Below, one piece after another: positions 48,079-59,841 of a DNA stretch of 64,000 nt. The translations under genes were made by a program, and so were the position numbers. Where the stretch lies: assembly GCF_004193775.1 (NCBI RefSeq), contig NC_041011.1, positions 47,003,167 through 47,067,166 on the forward strand, given 5' to 3'. The notes beneath the pieces were generated by a model. The model worked only from the letters and a program-made list of their open reading frames with translations. It had not been told where the DNA came from and made no database searches. How positions within the stretch are numbered: position 1 is the first letter of the stretch; every line of letters begins with the position of its first letter. Source of the stretch: Glycine soja (Eukaryota; Streptophyta; Magnoliopsida; Fabales; Fabaceae).

Positions 48079-50964
48079 AATTAATGTTTACTTAATAGAT
48101 GGCTGGTTTATTTTATCTCACGCACGTCTCTCATTGCAGAGATTCACATTGTCTCACCCTCCTATATTTCATGTAACTAACGCAGAGCTGCCTTCCACAT
48201 CCTGTTAACAAACGTCTTCACATTCTCCCGCTGATTTCACGCCACACACTTTGATCAGCACATTGCATAAGCCTAGCTCAATATATACCGTGTATACAAT
48301 AGATATAAGTTTGAATGAGTGATTAAAAAAATATATAAAATTGATTGGATGATTTAAAAAAATATGATGTAGATTTAATTTTTTCTGACAGACAAAATTA
48401 ACCATTCATGACTAACATTCTCGATAAAAAAAAAAAAAACATATCCCACAAGAAACAAATGTCAACACAAATCAAACTTGCATCGAGCTTACCATGACAC
48501 ACCATCATTCGTGCTAAGCTTCGAATCAGATATGATGATGCCAAGAACCATCAAGCTACAGCAAGCACCATCCTCAACCAAACCCACCAAGTCACGAACC
48601 CAGAAGACACAACTCCATTTTAAATTATTATATAAACTCGACCATATATCAAATTGATCCAAACCGTTTTTAAATTGATTTCACTTAGATTACAAATCCA
48701 AAATTAACTTTAATAGATGCAACTCACTCAGTTCCAATACTTAGCCTGTTCTAGCTAGCCTCTAATGATATTATTGCTAAATCGGAGTTCATTCTATTCG
48801 TGTGCACCGGTAAATAGCTAGTTACTCACCTTAACCCAATCTCATTTGGCCCATCCGATCTATTCCATCTAATCACTAGGATCATCTCTGATCTCTATTG
48901 CCACCGAATATTCAGTTGCTTCATTCTAGAATACTTTCTCGTCAATAAAAGAAAACGTATCAAGTACTTTGTGTGCGCCCTTTAATCTTAATATTTTTAG
49001 CCATTTTTACAGACATTGGTTTTTTTAATCATTAAATAAAACAATTTCTTTTTAAGAATTTATTATATCAAGTACTAAGATCTCTTAATACATTTAAAAC
49101 GAATTTTTTTTTCAAACATTATAAACCAGTATTTATTTCTAGTTCAAAAGTTCAATTATGAAAATTTCAATTTTTTTATTACTAAATGAATGAATAGTTA
49201 AAAGGAAAGCGATGGAGAAGTCATTGGCAATCACTCGTATACATTCAGCAAGTGGTGGACATGTGTGCTGCAATGAACACACCCACTGTGGGGGCAACCT
49301 GGATATTAATGAAAGTCGAAATTATCACTACAAACCTTAATAAATTGATCATAGAGACAAAGGTCCTTAATTGGGGCAATGAATTATCCATCTCATGACT
49401 CATCGACGGATGGAGATTGGGTTGGGACAAGACAACTTTCACATTTCGATCTAATAATCGCCACGCTTCTACCAAAGATGTCTTTCCCCATTTATTCGGA
49501 ATGCTTGTGAGATAATGGTGCATTGTGACTTCAAAAACACGCTACTATGTCACAGTTCATTGATTTAACTAATATCAAAGTATTAATTAATAATCACAAC
49601 ACTTAAAAAAATTAATAATCACAAGTACACAACTATATACGAACACCAGTGCAACTGTTGTTACTGATTGTCCGGACTCCGGAATCAATTCAAGGCCATT
49701 TCCCTTCCTGAACTTGTATAATCAACCTCTGTACCATACAGCTATATACGAAACTTAAATGTTGTAACAATAAAATACTTTGTTTGGATAAGGGAAATAA
49801 ATTAGTGAGGATATTTTAAGAAATTTATTGAAAAAGTAGAAGGGAGATATATTTTTTTAATTAATAAAGGGTGGTATAAATATCATTATTAGCCTAATGT
49901 TGTAACAAAAAAAATACTACACTTGAATGTTTTGCAACCCGACCGGTAGCTAGTGAATGGGCACAAAAGTAACCCAACCCATTTGGGATATAAGGCTTCA
50001 TATATATTAGCCCAATAGTTAAGCTAAATTCTGTAATTGTACTACTGTTTTCGTAAAATGTAAATGAATAAAAGGTTCAATATTGCACCACTGTATAATG
50101 ATTAATGAATGGTGGAATTGGGTACAAGATTTTTCTATTTGCTATTTATGAAAAATTACTCTAATAACGTTCCTTTTTCTCCTCCTTTTCAAACATTACC
50201 CTTCACTTGTTTGTTTCACCGCACTTTCTCCCTCTGGTTTCACTTTCACCATACTACCCTCACCTATGATTTCACTTCACTGATCCCATCTCGTACATCT
50301 TCTCATGAATCTTTTCCCAAAAAAACCTCATGATTAAACAAGATTTAATCGAGTGAACGGCTTCAGCAATAAGATCCACTTTGCTGATGATCAAACAAAA
50401 TAACAAATTCCTCTAGTAAAGCTGCATCTATCGTGATACAACAGTTAGTCGGTGAATAGATAAATGGTTCTTTTTGTTTTGTAAGTACCCTCAGTCCCGA
50501 ACAAATTTAAGGACACAGTTAGATCCTTAATTAGATGTTTTGTCTATAAGGCTTACATTCGACTATTCGAGCAATTAAGGTACGTAGGAATAACACATAT
50601 TCTCAACCACGTCAGATCGAATTTTATGAAATTGTACCACTGTATAATAATATTCTAGGACAACCATGTTTTCTACGCTGTTGATGTTGCACTTAAGTGT
50701 CCAAAAGCAATAGTAGATTCCCTCGAAGGCAATAAAAAATAGGAATAGTGGCAGTGAAGCAACTCACCAACGCTATAGCAGCTATGCCCATATACACAAT
50801 ATAGTGAAGAAATGAATATGTGCTTTACTTGCACATTTTCTTCTTAGTGCCACAAAACTATACTGGGATACTCTAAAAATTGCTGGCATCATGTCTATTC
50901 AAATAAATACAAAAAACTGAAACATTTGACAAGGTTCCATTGTTTTCAGGAAAAAATAAGGATC

Positions 50965-51799
50965 ATGGAGGTTGAGTTGGGGCTGAAAATCACAACGACC
51001 AGAGATGATACCACTTCCGTTTCCGATTTTCAATTTGCCAAAGACAGATCAGGACCTGTCTTCTTGTCTAAAGAAACTGATGCAAAGCTCATCCTCACTG
51101 CACATCTTAAAGGTTTTTTCACTCAAATTTTAGTTATTCTTTGTTAGTCACTGTTAAGAAAAATAAGAAGGAAAAATGGAGTTTTCATAGAAGCTCTTTC
51201 ATATAATTTCTCTAAAAGTTGAAATGTATAAGTTGATTTTAATTTATGCAAAAAATTAATTCAATTTACCTTCTTACGTAACATATACAATATTATGTTA
51301 ACGTGCAAATGCAGGATATAAGAAGGAGAACATTGACATCAATATCAATAAAGATGGTAGTGAGATTTCGGTGAGTGGAGAGAAGGAGGTGCAGGAAATG
51401 CAAATGATACCGTTCAAGAAAGTGCTAAAAACCATAGGGTTTGAGAAGAAGTTTAGTATTCCTGATGGGGTGGTTTTGGATCAGATCAAGGCTAAGTATA
51501 ACGAAGGGGATGAAGTTTTGACAATTGTGATGCCAAAAACGGAAGTGGGAAAAGGAAGTAGAGAAATTGAGGAGGTGAAAGAAGAAGTACCCGAGTCAAG
51601 TGTACAAGAAAATGTTGTTGATAGCGTGACACCAGAGCCACAGGAAAGTGTGCCAGAAAAGATTGAAGAGGAAACACCTGCAGTGAAGAAGCCCCAAAAA
51701 CCATGGACACCTTGTCCTCCTTTGGTTTTTGGAGGATCAACTTTGCTTGTAACTCTAATATTTCTTGTAATAAACTATATTAGAGCGAGAAAGAGATAA
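50965..51799 (+). CDS. Membrane-anchored HSP20-like protein, RTM2-type
   Basis: Two exons, 50965-51112 and 51315-51799, phase 1, GT-AG, giving 210 residues. An alpha-crystallin/HSP20 domain spans about 30-122: LILTAHLKGYKKENIDI, the GSEISVSGEK strand and a VLTIVMPK end. An acidic, Pro/Glu/Lys-rich linker follows (about 125-178). A single transmembrane segment near the C-terminus (about 184-203, GGSTLLVTLIFLVINYI) ends in a basic RARKR tail. This tail-anchored layout matches the RESTRICTED TEV MOVEMENT 2-like group, which is not heat-induced like classical small HSPs; Arabidopsis RTM2 limits long-distance movement of a potyvirus in phloem. Whether this copy does so is unknown. The intron within the HSP20 domain is in the position expected for the group. 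An in-frame upstream ATG at 50926 would add 13 residues; I prefer 50965 because MEVELGL fits better. Confidence 0.85.
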
Positions 51800-53457
51800 T
51801 TTTGTTTTTATTTGTGATGCACTATAGTGCTTGGGGACCCGATGTTAGTAGAGAAAGAGTTAATTTTTAAGTTTGGTTCAAAGATGTTTTTTTTTTAAAA
51901 AAAAAATTATTTTTGGGTGTCTCCACCAATATAAAGTATACTATATAGATTTTTCCTATACTAATACTGCATCTCTCTACTCTCCAGGTATCGCAATTTG
52001 ATAATTGTACTGAATTATTATGATTTTAATTAAAGGACAAAATAAAAAATATTGGCACATTATTAGATGATGAATAGCTGACCACGACCACAAGGCAAAC
52101 TTCCGAAAATACTCTTTTAGAATATCTTGCATACTAACACTAGTGAAAGTGGGGCTTAATCTCAAATCTCAATATTCAAATCATATAGTGAGAAGTCACA
52201 TGTGCTCAAAGAACACAATCATATAGTGTATACAATTGGCAGACGTCATTGATGTAAAATTAACAAATATGAACTTCAAGAAATCAGGTGGAAACCAATT
52301 TTGAATAATCACAATTCCAGAAGCATGTCAGCTATGTCATGATGTTGGAAATTCCACATCGTGATAAAAATAAAAATAGAAACATCACGATCCGATCTTC
52401 AACGAATAAGTTTTTGTTCAATGGGTTGTATTGCCTTAAGTAAAACAGGCCGAATAATTGATCTAGAACTCTCTTGTAACCCATTAAATATTTGCTAACC
52501 ATCTACAACAACTAGGACTATAGGTTTGCACTGTAAAATGACCAAAAAAGAAAAGGCTGGTACTCAAATGGGCAACAGAATTGGCCTCCCTGCTTTGGAA
52601 GCACAGCAAAGCAGCATGCTTATTTCTTGGAGACACAGTTCCCTTCTGAAGCATCTCAATAATATGCAGATTATCCATTTGGCAAACGACATAGTTCCTA
52701 TGGCCTCTGTCCCACGGAAAATGTAAGCCATGAGCTCAGCCACTGGTACTCAAATGACAAAGCTAGTTCATCTCGCTCAAGTTTGGTTCATTTTTTTTAA
52801 TGGGCATTTTGAGAACGCTGGTTAAAATTAAGAATTTCATGTGAATATTTTTTTTGGATTAATTATATTTTTTGTTTCTAAACTTTTTTAAATTCTTATT
52901 TTTAGTCCCTCTATGAATATTTGACCCATCAAAATCCCTAAACATTACTTTCGTTACTTTTGGTCATGATAACTTGCATTATTTTTATTTTTTTTATGTT
53001 TTATTACAGTAATTTTTTTATTGTTCAAAATCACTAAGAAAAATGCTTTGTGGTATCACTCTTTGTTTGGAAAGAAATTTTAAAGAAGCAATTTCTAACG
53101 GTTTTGCTTTTCAAAATTCCTTTGCAAACCAAGAATAGATTAATATATATATATATATTTGAGTTAGACAATGACATAACAAAAAGGTGTATCTTGAAAG
53201 AAGCATTTTCATTAATTAACACGTGTTAAGGTTCTAATCAGTGTTGCTTTATCATAGAAAAGACTTTGGTATATATAATTTTTAGGATATTAATTAAAAA
53301 ATAAATAAAACTAAATATTAAAAATATATTTAGTTTTATCAATATATTCTTACCGTAATTTTTAATACTATTTTTTTATTTATTAATTACGCATGGTTAA
53401 TAAAGTGAAATAGAAATAGGTTGTTTTGGACGTACAAAAATAATTAGTGTTGAATAG
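51800..53457. other. Intergenic with decayed repeat pieces
   Basis: After the HSP20-like 3' untranslated region, 52340-52500 begins TGTTGGAAATTCCACATCGTG, similar to ends of short TRIM-type LTRs. At 52484-52678 (minus) a short frame contains SREANSVAHLSTSL, which recalls the RNase H end of plant retroelement or reverse-transcriptase-like proteins. Both assignments are weak. The rest is AT-rich. Confidence 0.3.
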
Positions 53458-53921
53458 TTCTATTTTTTGGGCTTTTTTATCAAGGGGTAAATTTTTTTTA
53501 CAATTTTTCAACGGGGTATATTTTAAAAAATTATTTAAAATGGGATTTAAATCTGCTTTTTTTACTATTTGTAACCATGTGTTTGTTATGTTAACCTACT
53601 TTTTTTTCGTAAATCTATTTTTTCTTTTAAATTTAATATTTTTTACGGTTTGATTTTTATTTTAAATAAAAAATTTAAAAAATATATATTTAAAAATGTA
53701 ATAAATAATATTAAGTTGATTTTATTTTATATGTTATTATTTTATTTTAATTTTTTATTATTTAAAACATGTTATATATATTTTTAATATAGTTTACTTT
53801 AAATGTTTTTTATTTAAAGTTTAAATAATGTATCAATAAAATTAAAAAAACAACATAATTAATACATTGATATAAAACACACAATACAAATGAAAGAAAA
53901 ATATAAAAATTACAAATTATT

Positions 53922-54020
53922 TTAGTCATGTACTTGTTTGTATAGACAGTTAGCCCGATTATGTCCTTCACTTCTACATAATGAGCATTTCTTAGGCCTA
54001 ATTGAAATTTGTTCATTCAT
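53922..54020 (-). pseudogene. MULE transposase C-terminal zinc-knuckle fragment
   Basis: A 32-codon frame from ATG (54020) to TAA contains CSLCRSEGHNRANC, a perfect C-x2-C-x4-H-x4-C zinc knuckle, preceded by RPKK. This motif in this basic context closes many plant Mutator-like transposases after the SWIM domain. No catalytic or SWIM part remains in the element, so this is a relic, probably the last exon. Retroviral-type Gag knuckles have the same spacing, but the surrounding inverted repeats favour the Mutator reading. Confidence 0.65.
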
Positions 54021-54348
54021 CTCATTAAAAATATATATAACATGTTTTAAATAATAAAACATTAAAATAAAATAATAACATATCAAATAAAATCACAATA
54101 AATATACTAATAAAATCAACTTAATATTATTTTACATTTTTACATATATTTTTGTTAATTTTTTATTTAAAATAAAAATCAAACCGTAAAAAATATTAAA
54201 TTTAAAAGAAAAAATAGATTTACGAAAAGAAAAAAATAAATTAACATAACAAAAACATGGCTACAAATAATAAAAAAACAGATTTAAAAAAAAAAACTAT
54301 TTAAGACTTTGAAGTCGTGAACCTTTAAAATATTAAAAAAAAGTATTT

Positions 54349-54530
54349 ACGACTTTAAAGTCGTATTTTAAAAATAAAAAAAAATACGACTTTAAAGTCG
54401 TAAAATAAAATAAGCTTTGTACTGAAGTCATAAATATTTTTACAACTTCAGTTAAAAAAATTAAAAAATAATAAGTCGTAACAAGTGTTATGACTTCTGA
54501 GTTATAAGTCGTAACACTTGTTACGACTTA
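54349..54530. repeat. Palindrome cluster: two 16-bp palindromes and a 19-bp hairpin
   Basis: ACGACTTTAAAGTCGT occurs at 54349-54364 and 54386-54401, each a perfect palindrome. A 19-bp arm TAAGTCGTAACAAGTGTTA at 54472-54490 has its exact reverse complement at 54512-54530 with a 21-nt loop. All share the core 'agtcgta', suggesting one ancestral subrepeat inside the MULE derivative. Confidence 0.9.
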
Positions 54531-54624
54531 TCCCATTTTGGATAATTTTTTAAAATATACCCCCAATTAAAAAATTACAAATTTTTTTACCCCGATTGGT
54601 AAAAAAGCCTTTTTTGAGCAACTT

Positions 54625-56323
54625 GTTGAGTAGACTAATTCATCAATCAATTGCCAGAGTTGAGTGGACCTTGTCCAACCACCATATACGTAACAAACTC
54701 TAAGGTGGGCACTAAGCTATTTTCAAAGAACAGAGATTTTTACTTTATTAGCCAGATACAACATCAACTTGCTAGAAATAAAGGGCCATACCTTCAACTT
54801 TAGTCCTTCTATATCCCATATAAATTTATTCTTTTATTTAAGACTACATAACATAATCAAGAGCAAACCATTTCCTTGCTTAATGTATTCACATTGTATT
54901 GAGCTGGAAAGACAATAGTTTGCTACTGAAACAAAAATCATAAGTTCTTCTAAACCTACGCATAAGTTGCAGACATAGCACGTGCATACAGATGGATAAA
55001 GATACTATACTTATAGAAATCATCATGAAGGCACTGTCCACATATAAATTGCATGCCTTAACGGTTGAATAAAATTGTTTCAGTGACACTTAAAAGACAT
55101 AAAAATAGATTGTAATTATTCAGATAACATGAGAAAAAAAATTGATGTTCAATCAAATAATAATAACAATATATTATAGCATTACCTTAGCCGCTGAACC
55201 AAAACTATGACATTTTAATGCAGAAAATGAGAGAGACGCCGTCAGAAAAACCTTGCAAACACTTCCAAGTTCTAGCACAAATGTTACCCCAAAGCCAAAT
55301 CTTTGATGACTTTATGAGATGTTATAAAGAATAAAAAATAATGCATTGACATCTGGTCAACAAATTTTACCTTGACCAGGAACTAGTGTCACATTGCCAA
55401 GAAATTCAATTCTGGATGGCAATAAGCCAGGTCAAAGTCCACCCACTTCAATGACTTGACTGCAAACTCAAAACGTATTTAAAGATTCATCTACAACACT
55501 AAACAATTGCGGTAGTATTTTCAATACCCAAATACATAAGACCAAAAAAACAGATTTACTCTCTGACAACGAATGATTCAAGGGTGAGTGAGACACTGGT
55601 CTGTGGTATATTTTGATTTGCCTTGAAAATTTGATTTTGATTGTATTAAACCCACATGCTACAGCAATATCTTTGTAAGACCATATTTTCTTAAGAAAGG
55701 TTGTAAGGACGGAACAGAAAAATATACTTGACCATCGTCAATGTCATTAACAATTCAAGTTTGGAAAAGATAATGAAAGAAAAATATAAAACAAGCAGTC
55801 TAATGGAGACAGAATCAATATGTCCTTTTTTGATAGTTAGGTCTTTAGAGTTTAATGAAAATTAAACAATCCCAAGCTCCAACGGAAGTCAAGATTTTAC
55901 AATAATCTGCTCTTCCAAACACAAATGTAAGTATATGAACAAAAAGGAGATTTATCTAACACATATTCATAAACAAAATCAGCTACAATGAGGATGCAGC
56001 AAGTTACAGAGAAAATTGAACATCACGAGACAAAATCAAGGGGAGAGGAAAACAAAACAGACCACAAGGATCCACGTCATTGTGATTTTTAGGTACAAGA
56101 ATCCCCCCCCCCCCCCCCCCCCCCCCCTTACCACTTCATTGTTGGTATCATCTTCATTTCAAATCACCAGCCTTTCTAATTCTTCCACTTTTTATCTCCA
56201 TTGATCGTTCGCTTCTTCATTTTGTAATCTTCCATTTCTATAGAAGCATAATTAGGCTATGATATCATCTCAGCTTCTATTTTCATTACACAGCACCCAC
56301 AAATAGAGGATGGGGGCAACAAT
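54625..56323. other. Intergenic between the MULE and ROH1-like gene
   Basis: No gene seen. Composition is moderately AT-rich. The end nearest 56324 is the 3' side of the minus-strand ROH1-like gene and includes a 25-base C homopolymer at 56103-56127. Confidence 0.45.
56103..56127. repeat. C25 homopolymer tract
   Basis: Twenty-five consecutive C on the plus strand, which would be G25 in the sense of the ROH1-like transcript if it reads this far (about 200 nt past the stop). It could form G-quadruplex or i-motif structures. Exact length is liable to sequencing error. Confidence 0.8.
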
Positions 56324-57550
56324 TTACTCAGCATTGCTTGGCCTGCCAATAGAGTCAAGCCCTTCTGTACGGCTGCGCACAATTATATGGAACACATCCC
56401 TCACTTGGCGCTCCAAAGGGTCTAGTCCACCTTTCAAAGCATCACAGACTAGTGAAACCTCCTGCACTATCTGTCTAACCTCCCGTTCTTTCTCCTCTGT
56501 CAAAGGAAAGTGGACAGAATCAGCCAAATCATTCATCACTCTAGCACATTTCTCAATCTGATGAATCTCCTTAAGCAAGCCACAAGAATTCTTCCGCTCC
56601 CGCTTCTTCGACTCCTCCATGATCCTTTCGTGAAGCGAGAGGATTGCAGCAGCCCAGGAGTAATTCCTGGGAATGGTAAAATGGACATGTAATCCGCGGT
56701 CCTGGCATGGAATTGCAGCCACAAGAGCCCACATCACAAACAACAGGATCGAATTCATGATGAACACAGGCATTGCAAGGCCACCAGAAGCCATAAGCTC
56801 ATTTGCCTTAGGTGGATAAATGTTGTTCCCAATTGCTTGGAGCTGCCTAGCAGCAGACCAAGTTCGAGAGACACTCCACGAAAGTGATCGAAAATGCCCC
56901 AAAGACCGATGGTGATAGGTATTATTACTGCTATTATTGTGACCATGGCTATGGCCATGACTATGATGGTCCCTGCTACCAGTGCTGCGGCCAAAGGACC
57001 GGTTTCGATGTGCAATCGAGGCGTTGGGATCCTTATCATCAAGCATCCCGATGTGCAAATCAATGAGAGCCTTCTTGGCTCTACGAAATTGGCCCTCACC
57101 AATGCTCCTCTGATGCCCCAATGCATAGGGCACAATCTCCAATAGCTTCTGCCATTGGCGAATCTGCTCAATACCATCACGAATGGCATTGCAAACATCC
57201 AAAGCCTTCACACTTCGCTCAAAGTAATCAGACACCATGCGATCCAAAGGGGGTCTCAACACCTGAGCCCTGTGGCTATGGAGAATGGCCTTGAATTCCT
57301 CTTGGCAACACAAGAAGCAATGAAGGAGCTTCCCAACCCACGAGAGCGAAAGCAAATCATCATGAACAACCGAAGTGAGTTCAAGGAACCGGTTAGTGAC
57401 GTGTTGCTGAAAGGATTCTAACTCAGCCTCCAAGCTTGACCCTTCCATGGAAATGGAGTGAACCTGTTCTCGACGAAGACTCAGAATTGAACGGCCAAAA
57501 TGGATTAACGATGAAGGAGAAGACGAACCTTGGTAGTCCGTCGCGGGCAT
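56324..57550 (-). CDS. ROH1-like protein (DUF793, BYPASS1-related)
   Basis: A single uninterrupted frame of 408 residues, starting [11 protein letters not shown], which is the start I recall for ROH1 proteins; an in-frame ATG four codons upstream (57562) is less likely. Helical N-terminal half: [14 protein letters not shown], then [31 protein letters not shown] His/Ser/Asn-rich loop (about 194-216, HSHGHSHGH) follows, then [21 protein letters not shown], one hydrophobic segment (about 258-282) and a C-terminal helical region with many charged residues. The family (Pfam ROH1-like) includes Arabidopsis ROH1, an interactor of exocyst EXO70 subunits linked to seed-coat mucilage secretion, and BYPASS1 relatives. 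The molecular role is otherwise unknown. Absence of introns is normal for the family. Confidence 0.9.
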   Translation of the reverse strand: MPATDYQGSSSPSSLIHFGRSILSLRREQVHSISMEGSSLEAELESFQQHVTNRFLELTSVVHDDLLSLSWVGKLLHCFLCCQEEFKAILHSHRAQVLRPPLDRMVSDYFERSVKALDVCNAIRDGIEQIRQWQKLLEIVPYALGHQRSIGEGQFRRAKKALIDLHIGMLDDKDPNASIAHRNRSFGRSTGSRDHHSHGHSHGHNNSSNNTYHHRSLGHFRSLSWSVSRTWSAARQLQAIGNNIYPPKANELMASGGLAMPVFIMNSILLFVMWALVAAIPCQDRGLHVHFTIPRNYSWAAAILSLHERIMEESKKRERKNSCGLLKEIHQIEKCARVMNDLADSVHFPLTEEKEREVRQIVQEVSLVCDALKGGLDPLERQVRDVFHIIVRSRTEGLDSIGRPSNAE

Positions 57551-58509
57551 TCTCACACACAACGCAACTTATACAAAACCTCACTCTCTCTTCCCCCAAT
57601 ACCTATCTCGTAGACCCAGTGGTACCCAGAATTTAAAAAAAAAAAAAAAACCCGAATTACTCTCCAAGTTGACAACTTTTTCACCTCAATTACAAAACCC
57701 AGAAATCAAAAATCAAATTTCACACACCCATTTCCCAAAATCCAATTTTGAAAAAACAAACCTTGAAAACAACAACAATAATAATCTCAAGGTTTAAGAC
57801 TTTTACAACTGCAACTTGACGTCCCGAGAATCGAAAACCCAAAATTTTCCTGAAACCAAAAAATTCCCCTCCAAATTGAAATCACTCCAATTGGAAAACC
57901 TAGAAGTGAGAACCAAAATTGGGCTTGAATTTGAACCCAGTGAACCAAAAACAACAACAAATTGAGAATGAGAATTGAGAATCTAAAATAGAATTGATAG
58001 AATTTCAAAGGGTGAGAGAGAGAATCAGAAAAGGAAGTGAGAGAAGAAGAGAGAAATGTTGGGAGAAGTGAGGTATGGAACCCTAGTAGGAAGAGAGGGA
58101 TTATATTGGGGACAATTGGACCGCGTATTATGGTGGTTGAAAAATATAAACAGCGAAATACGCAGAAACAAAAACACGAACCCAGACAAAAAAAGGAAAT
58201 TTATTTTCCTTAATTCGGAGTAATATTGAAGTTTAGGTTCTTAATCTGTGGTTAATTAGTGAAAAAATTAAGGTTGAAAGAGAAGCTTTAACGCGGACCG
58301 AACACGTATCGGACACGGTGGCAAGAACCAAGATTCTCAGGTTTAGTGGCGTAGATCCCAATGAATGCGTACGGATGATATTGCACCGTTGATTTTGAAA
58401 CAGTGATTTTTCGGTTGTCCCCCCTGTACGACACAACCCGAAGCCAGGGAAGGGAGTTTAAACGTACTGTGTCACCTTCATGCTGATTTTTTTTATACCT
58501 GAAAAAATA
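57551..58509. other. ROH1-like 5' region and promoter side
   Basis: A likely leader for the minus-strand ROH1-like gene runs up to about 58080, with A-rich and CT/GA-rich stretches. A telo-box AACCCTAG lies at 58079-58086 (plus orientation, reverse relative to the gene). Balanced-composition DNA at 58270-58470 may be promoter. No other gene seen. Confidence 0.45.
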
Positions 58510-58939
58510 TGTTTGGATAGAGAATTTTAACTAAGAAAAATAATTTATAAGAGAATTTAAATTTCTATAATCTAGAATTCATTATTTGGATGTTCTTTTG
58601 TGAAGAATTTAAAATTTTGGAATTTTAAAACAGAATTTTAAACAACTAAAAATCTGAAATTTCAATTTTCTTGTGAGAAATTGAAATTCTCTTCTTACCG
58701 TCTTCCTTAAGAAACATTGAGGTTGTGGAACATCAATCCGGCCTGAGAACGTAGAGGAACACGTACAACTAGCACACTAATCATATCTTTTCTTTTTTTT
58801 CATTCATTTTTTTTTTCACCCTCATAATTTTAAATTTTTTTATCCAAACACAAAATTTTGAAAATAAAAGAATTTCAATTGAAGTATTTGAAATTCGAAT
58901 TTAAAATTTCTCAAAATTTTAAATTCCTCCATCCAAACA
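58510..58939. mobile_element. MITE-like inverted-repeat element
   Basis: The left end TGTTTGGATAGAGAATTTT pairs with the right end, which reads TGTTTGGATGGAGGAATTT on the other strand. The interior holds more complementary runs (ttatttggatgttc near 58591; tttatccaaacacaaaatttt near 58840), suggesting nesting or a fold-back. No clear target duplication was found, so the superfamily is left open. Confidence 0.5.
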
Positions 58940-59841
58940 CACTCTAAGGGAAATTAAGAAAAAATAAAGTTAACTTTACATTTTTTTTAAGTATTTATTA
59001 TAAATTATATTATTATTAATTTTTATAATAAATATTTTAAGAAAATCATGTCAAAACAATATGATAACATAAAAATTTCTTATAAACTCATTTTAAAATA
59101 TTCTTTCTTTTTCAGTTTTTTTTAGTAATATTATGTATTATGAGCCTAATATTCTAAAAAAAATTGAATAAAAATATATTTAATGTATTTAAAATATAAA
59201 AAACATTAAATATTTAATAAGCAAAGAAGTATAAAAAATAGACTTAATATCACTTTTTTTTATCAATTATGTTTTTAGTTATTTCATTCTAGTAAATTAA
59301 ATTTTAAAAAATTTATTTTTATCTTTTATGTTTTTGAAATATAATGTTTTAATCTTTTAATGGTCCGTTACAAATAATAATATTCTGTTAAATTTTAAAT
59401 TTTAAAATAATTTAGTATTACTGATTTATATATTTCATAGTTGTTTTTATTTTAATGTGTAAAATTAATTATTTTAAAAAAACTTAATGCTATTTTTTCA
59501 TTATTATTTTGTTTTATACATTAAATTTTAAAAATTTTATTATGGTATTTTATGTTTTGTAAATGCATAATTTTGATTTTAAAAAAATTAAAAGTTAAAA
59601 AACTAACATTTTTAATGAAAAATTAAAAAATGATATATTTAAAAAGTATGAAAAAATTAGAATAGCTTTTTTAAATTTTAATATATTAAAATAAAATAAT
59701 TGTGAAATATAGTGAATAAAAAATAATATTAAACCTGGAAAATAATCTTAAAATATTATGATAAGGTTTAGAATTATTATTATTATTATTTTATTCAATG
59801 ATGTGAGGGTTGGAATTTTGGAACAGCCATACATGCGGCAC

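Larger units (their letters stand above)
46507..50964. other. Intergenic between ASR and the HSP20-like gene
   Basis: The first part holds the ASR 3' untranslated region and four long TA tracts. A minus-strand open frame of 92 codons at 49245-49523 has balanced composition but no recognised domain; it may be a decayed gene piece. The region 50350-50960 is of ordinary composition, and its end should contain the HSP20-like promoter. No gene is called. Confidence 0.45.
53458..54624 (-). mobile_element. Fold-back Mutator-like (MULE) deletion derivative
   Basis: The outer arms match as inverted repeats: left from about 53470 (GGCTTTTTTATCAAGGGGTA) and right, reversed, from 54609 (GGCTTTTTTACCAATCGGGG), both continuing to 'tatattttaaaaaattat..aaaatggga'. 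Further in, 53545-53800 again pairs with about 54020-54295, so most of the 1.17 kb can fold back. Candidate 9-bp target duplications GTTGAATAG (53449-53457) and GTTGAGTAG (54625-54633) differ at one base. A zinc-knuckle reading frame lies in the centre. Right-arm DNA between 54300 and 54530 is filled with short palindromes absent from the left arm. Long arms, 9-bp duplication and knuckle together point to a Mutator-like origin. Confidence 0.75.

Noticed and set aside
49245..49523. 92-codon minus-strand frame
   Set aside because: Balanced composition, but no recognised motif, no splice partners and no regulatory context. Kept only as a remark in the intergenic entry.
52526..52726. 66-codon plus-strand frame
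   Set aside because: The opposite strand carries the more suggestive RNase H-like motif. No domain on this strand.
53810..54016. 68-codon minus-strand frame in the MULE
   Set aside because: It is an out-of-phase overlap of the zinc-knuckle frame (53922-54020), which has the meaningful motif.
56755..57421. Several plus- and minus-strand frames over the ROH1-like gene
   Set aside because: Shadow frames of the 408-codon ROH1-like coding sequence, which has clear family motifs.
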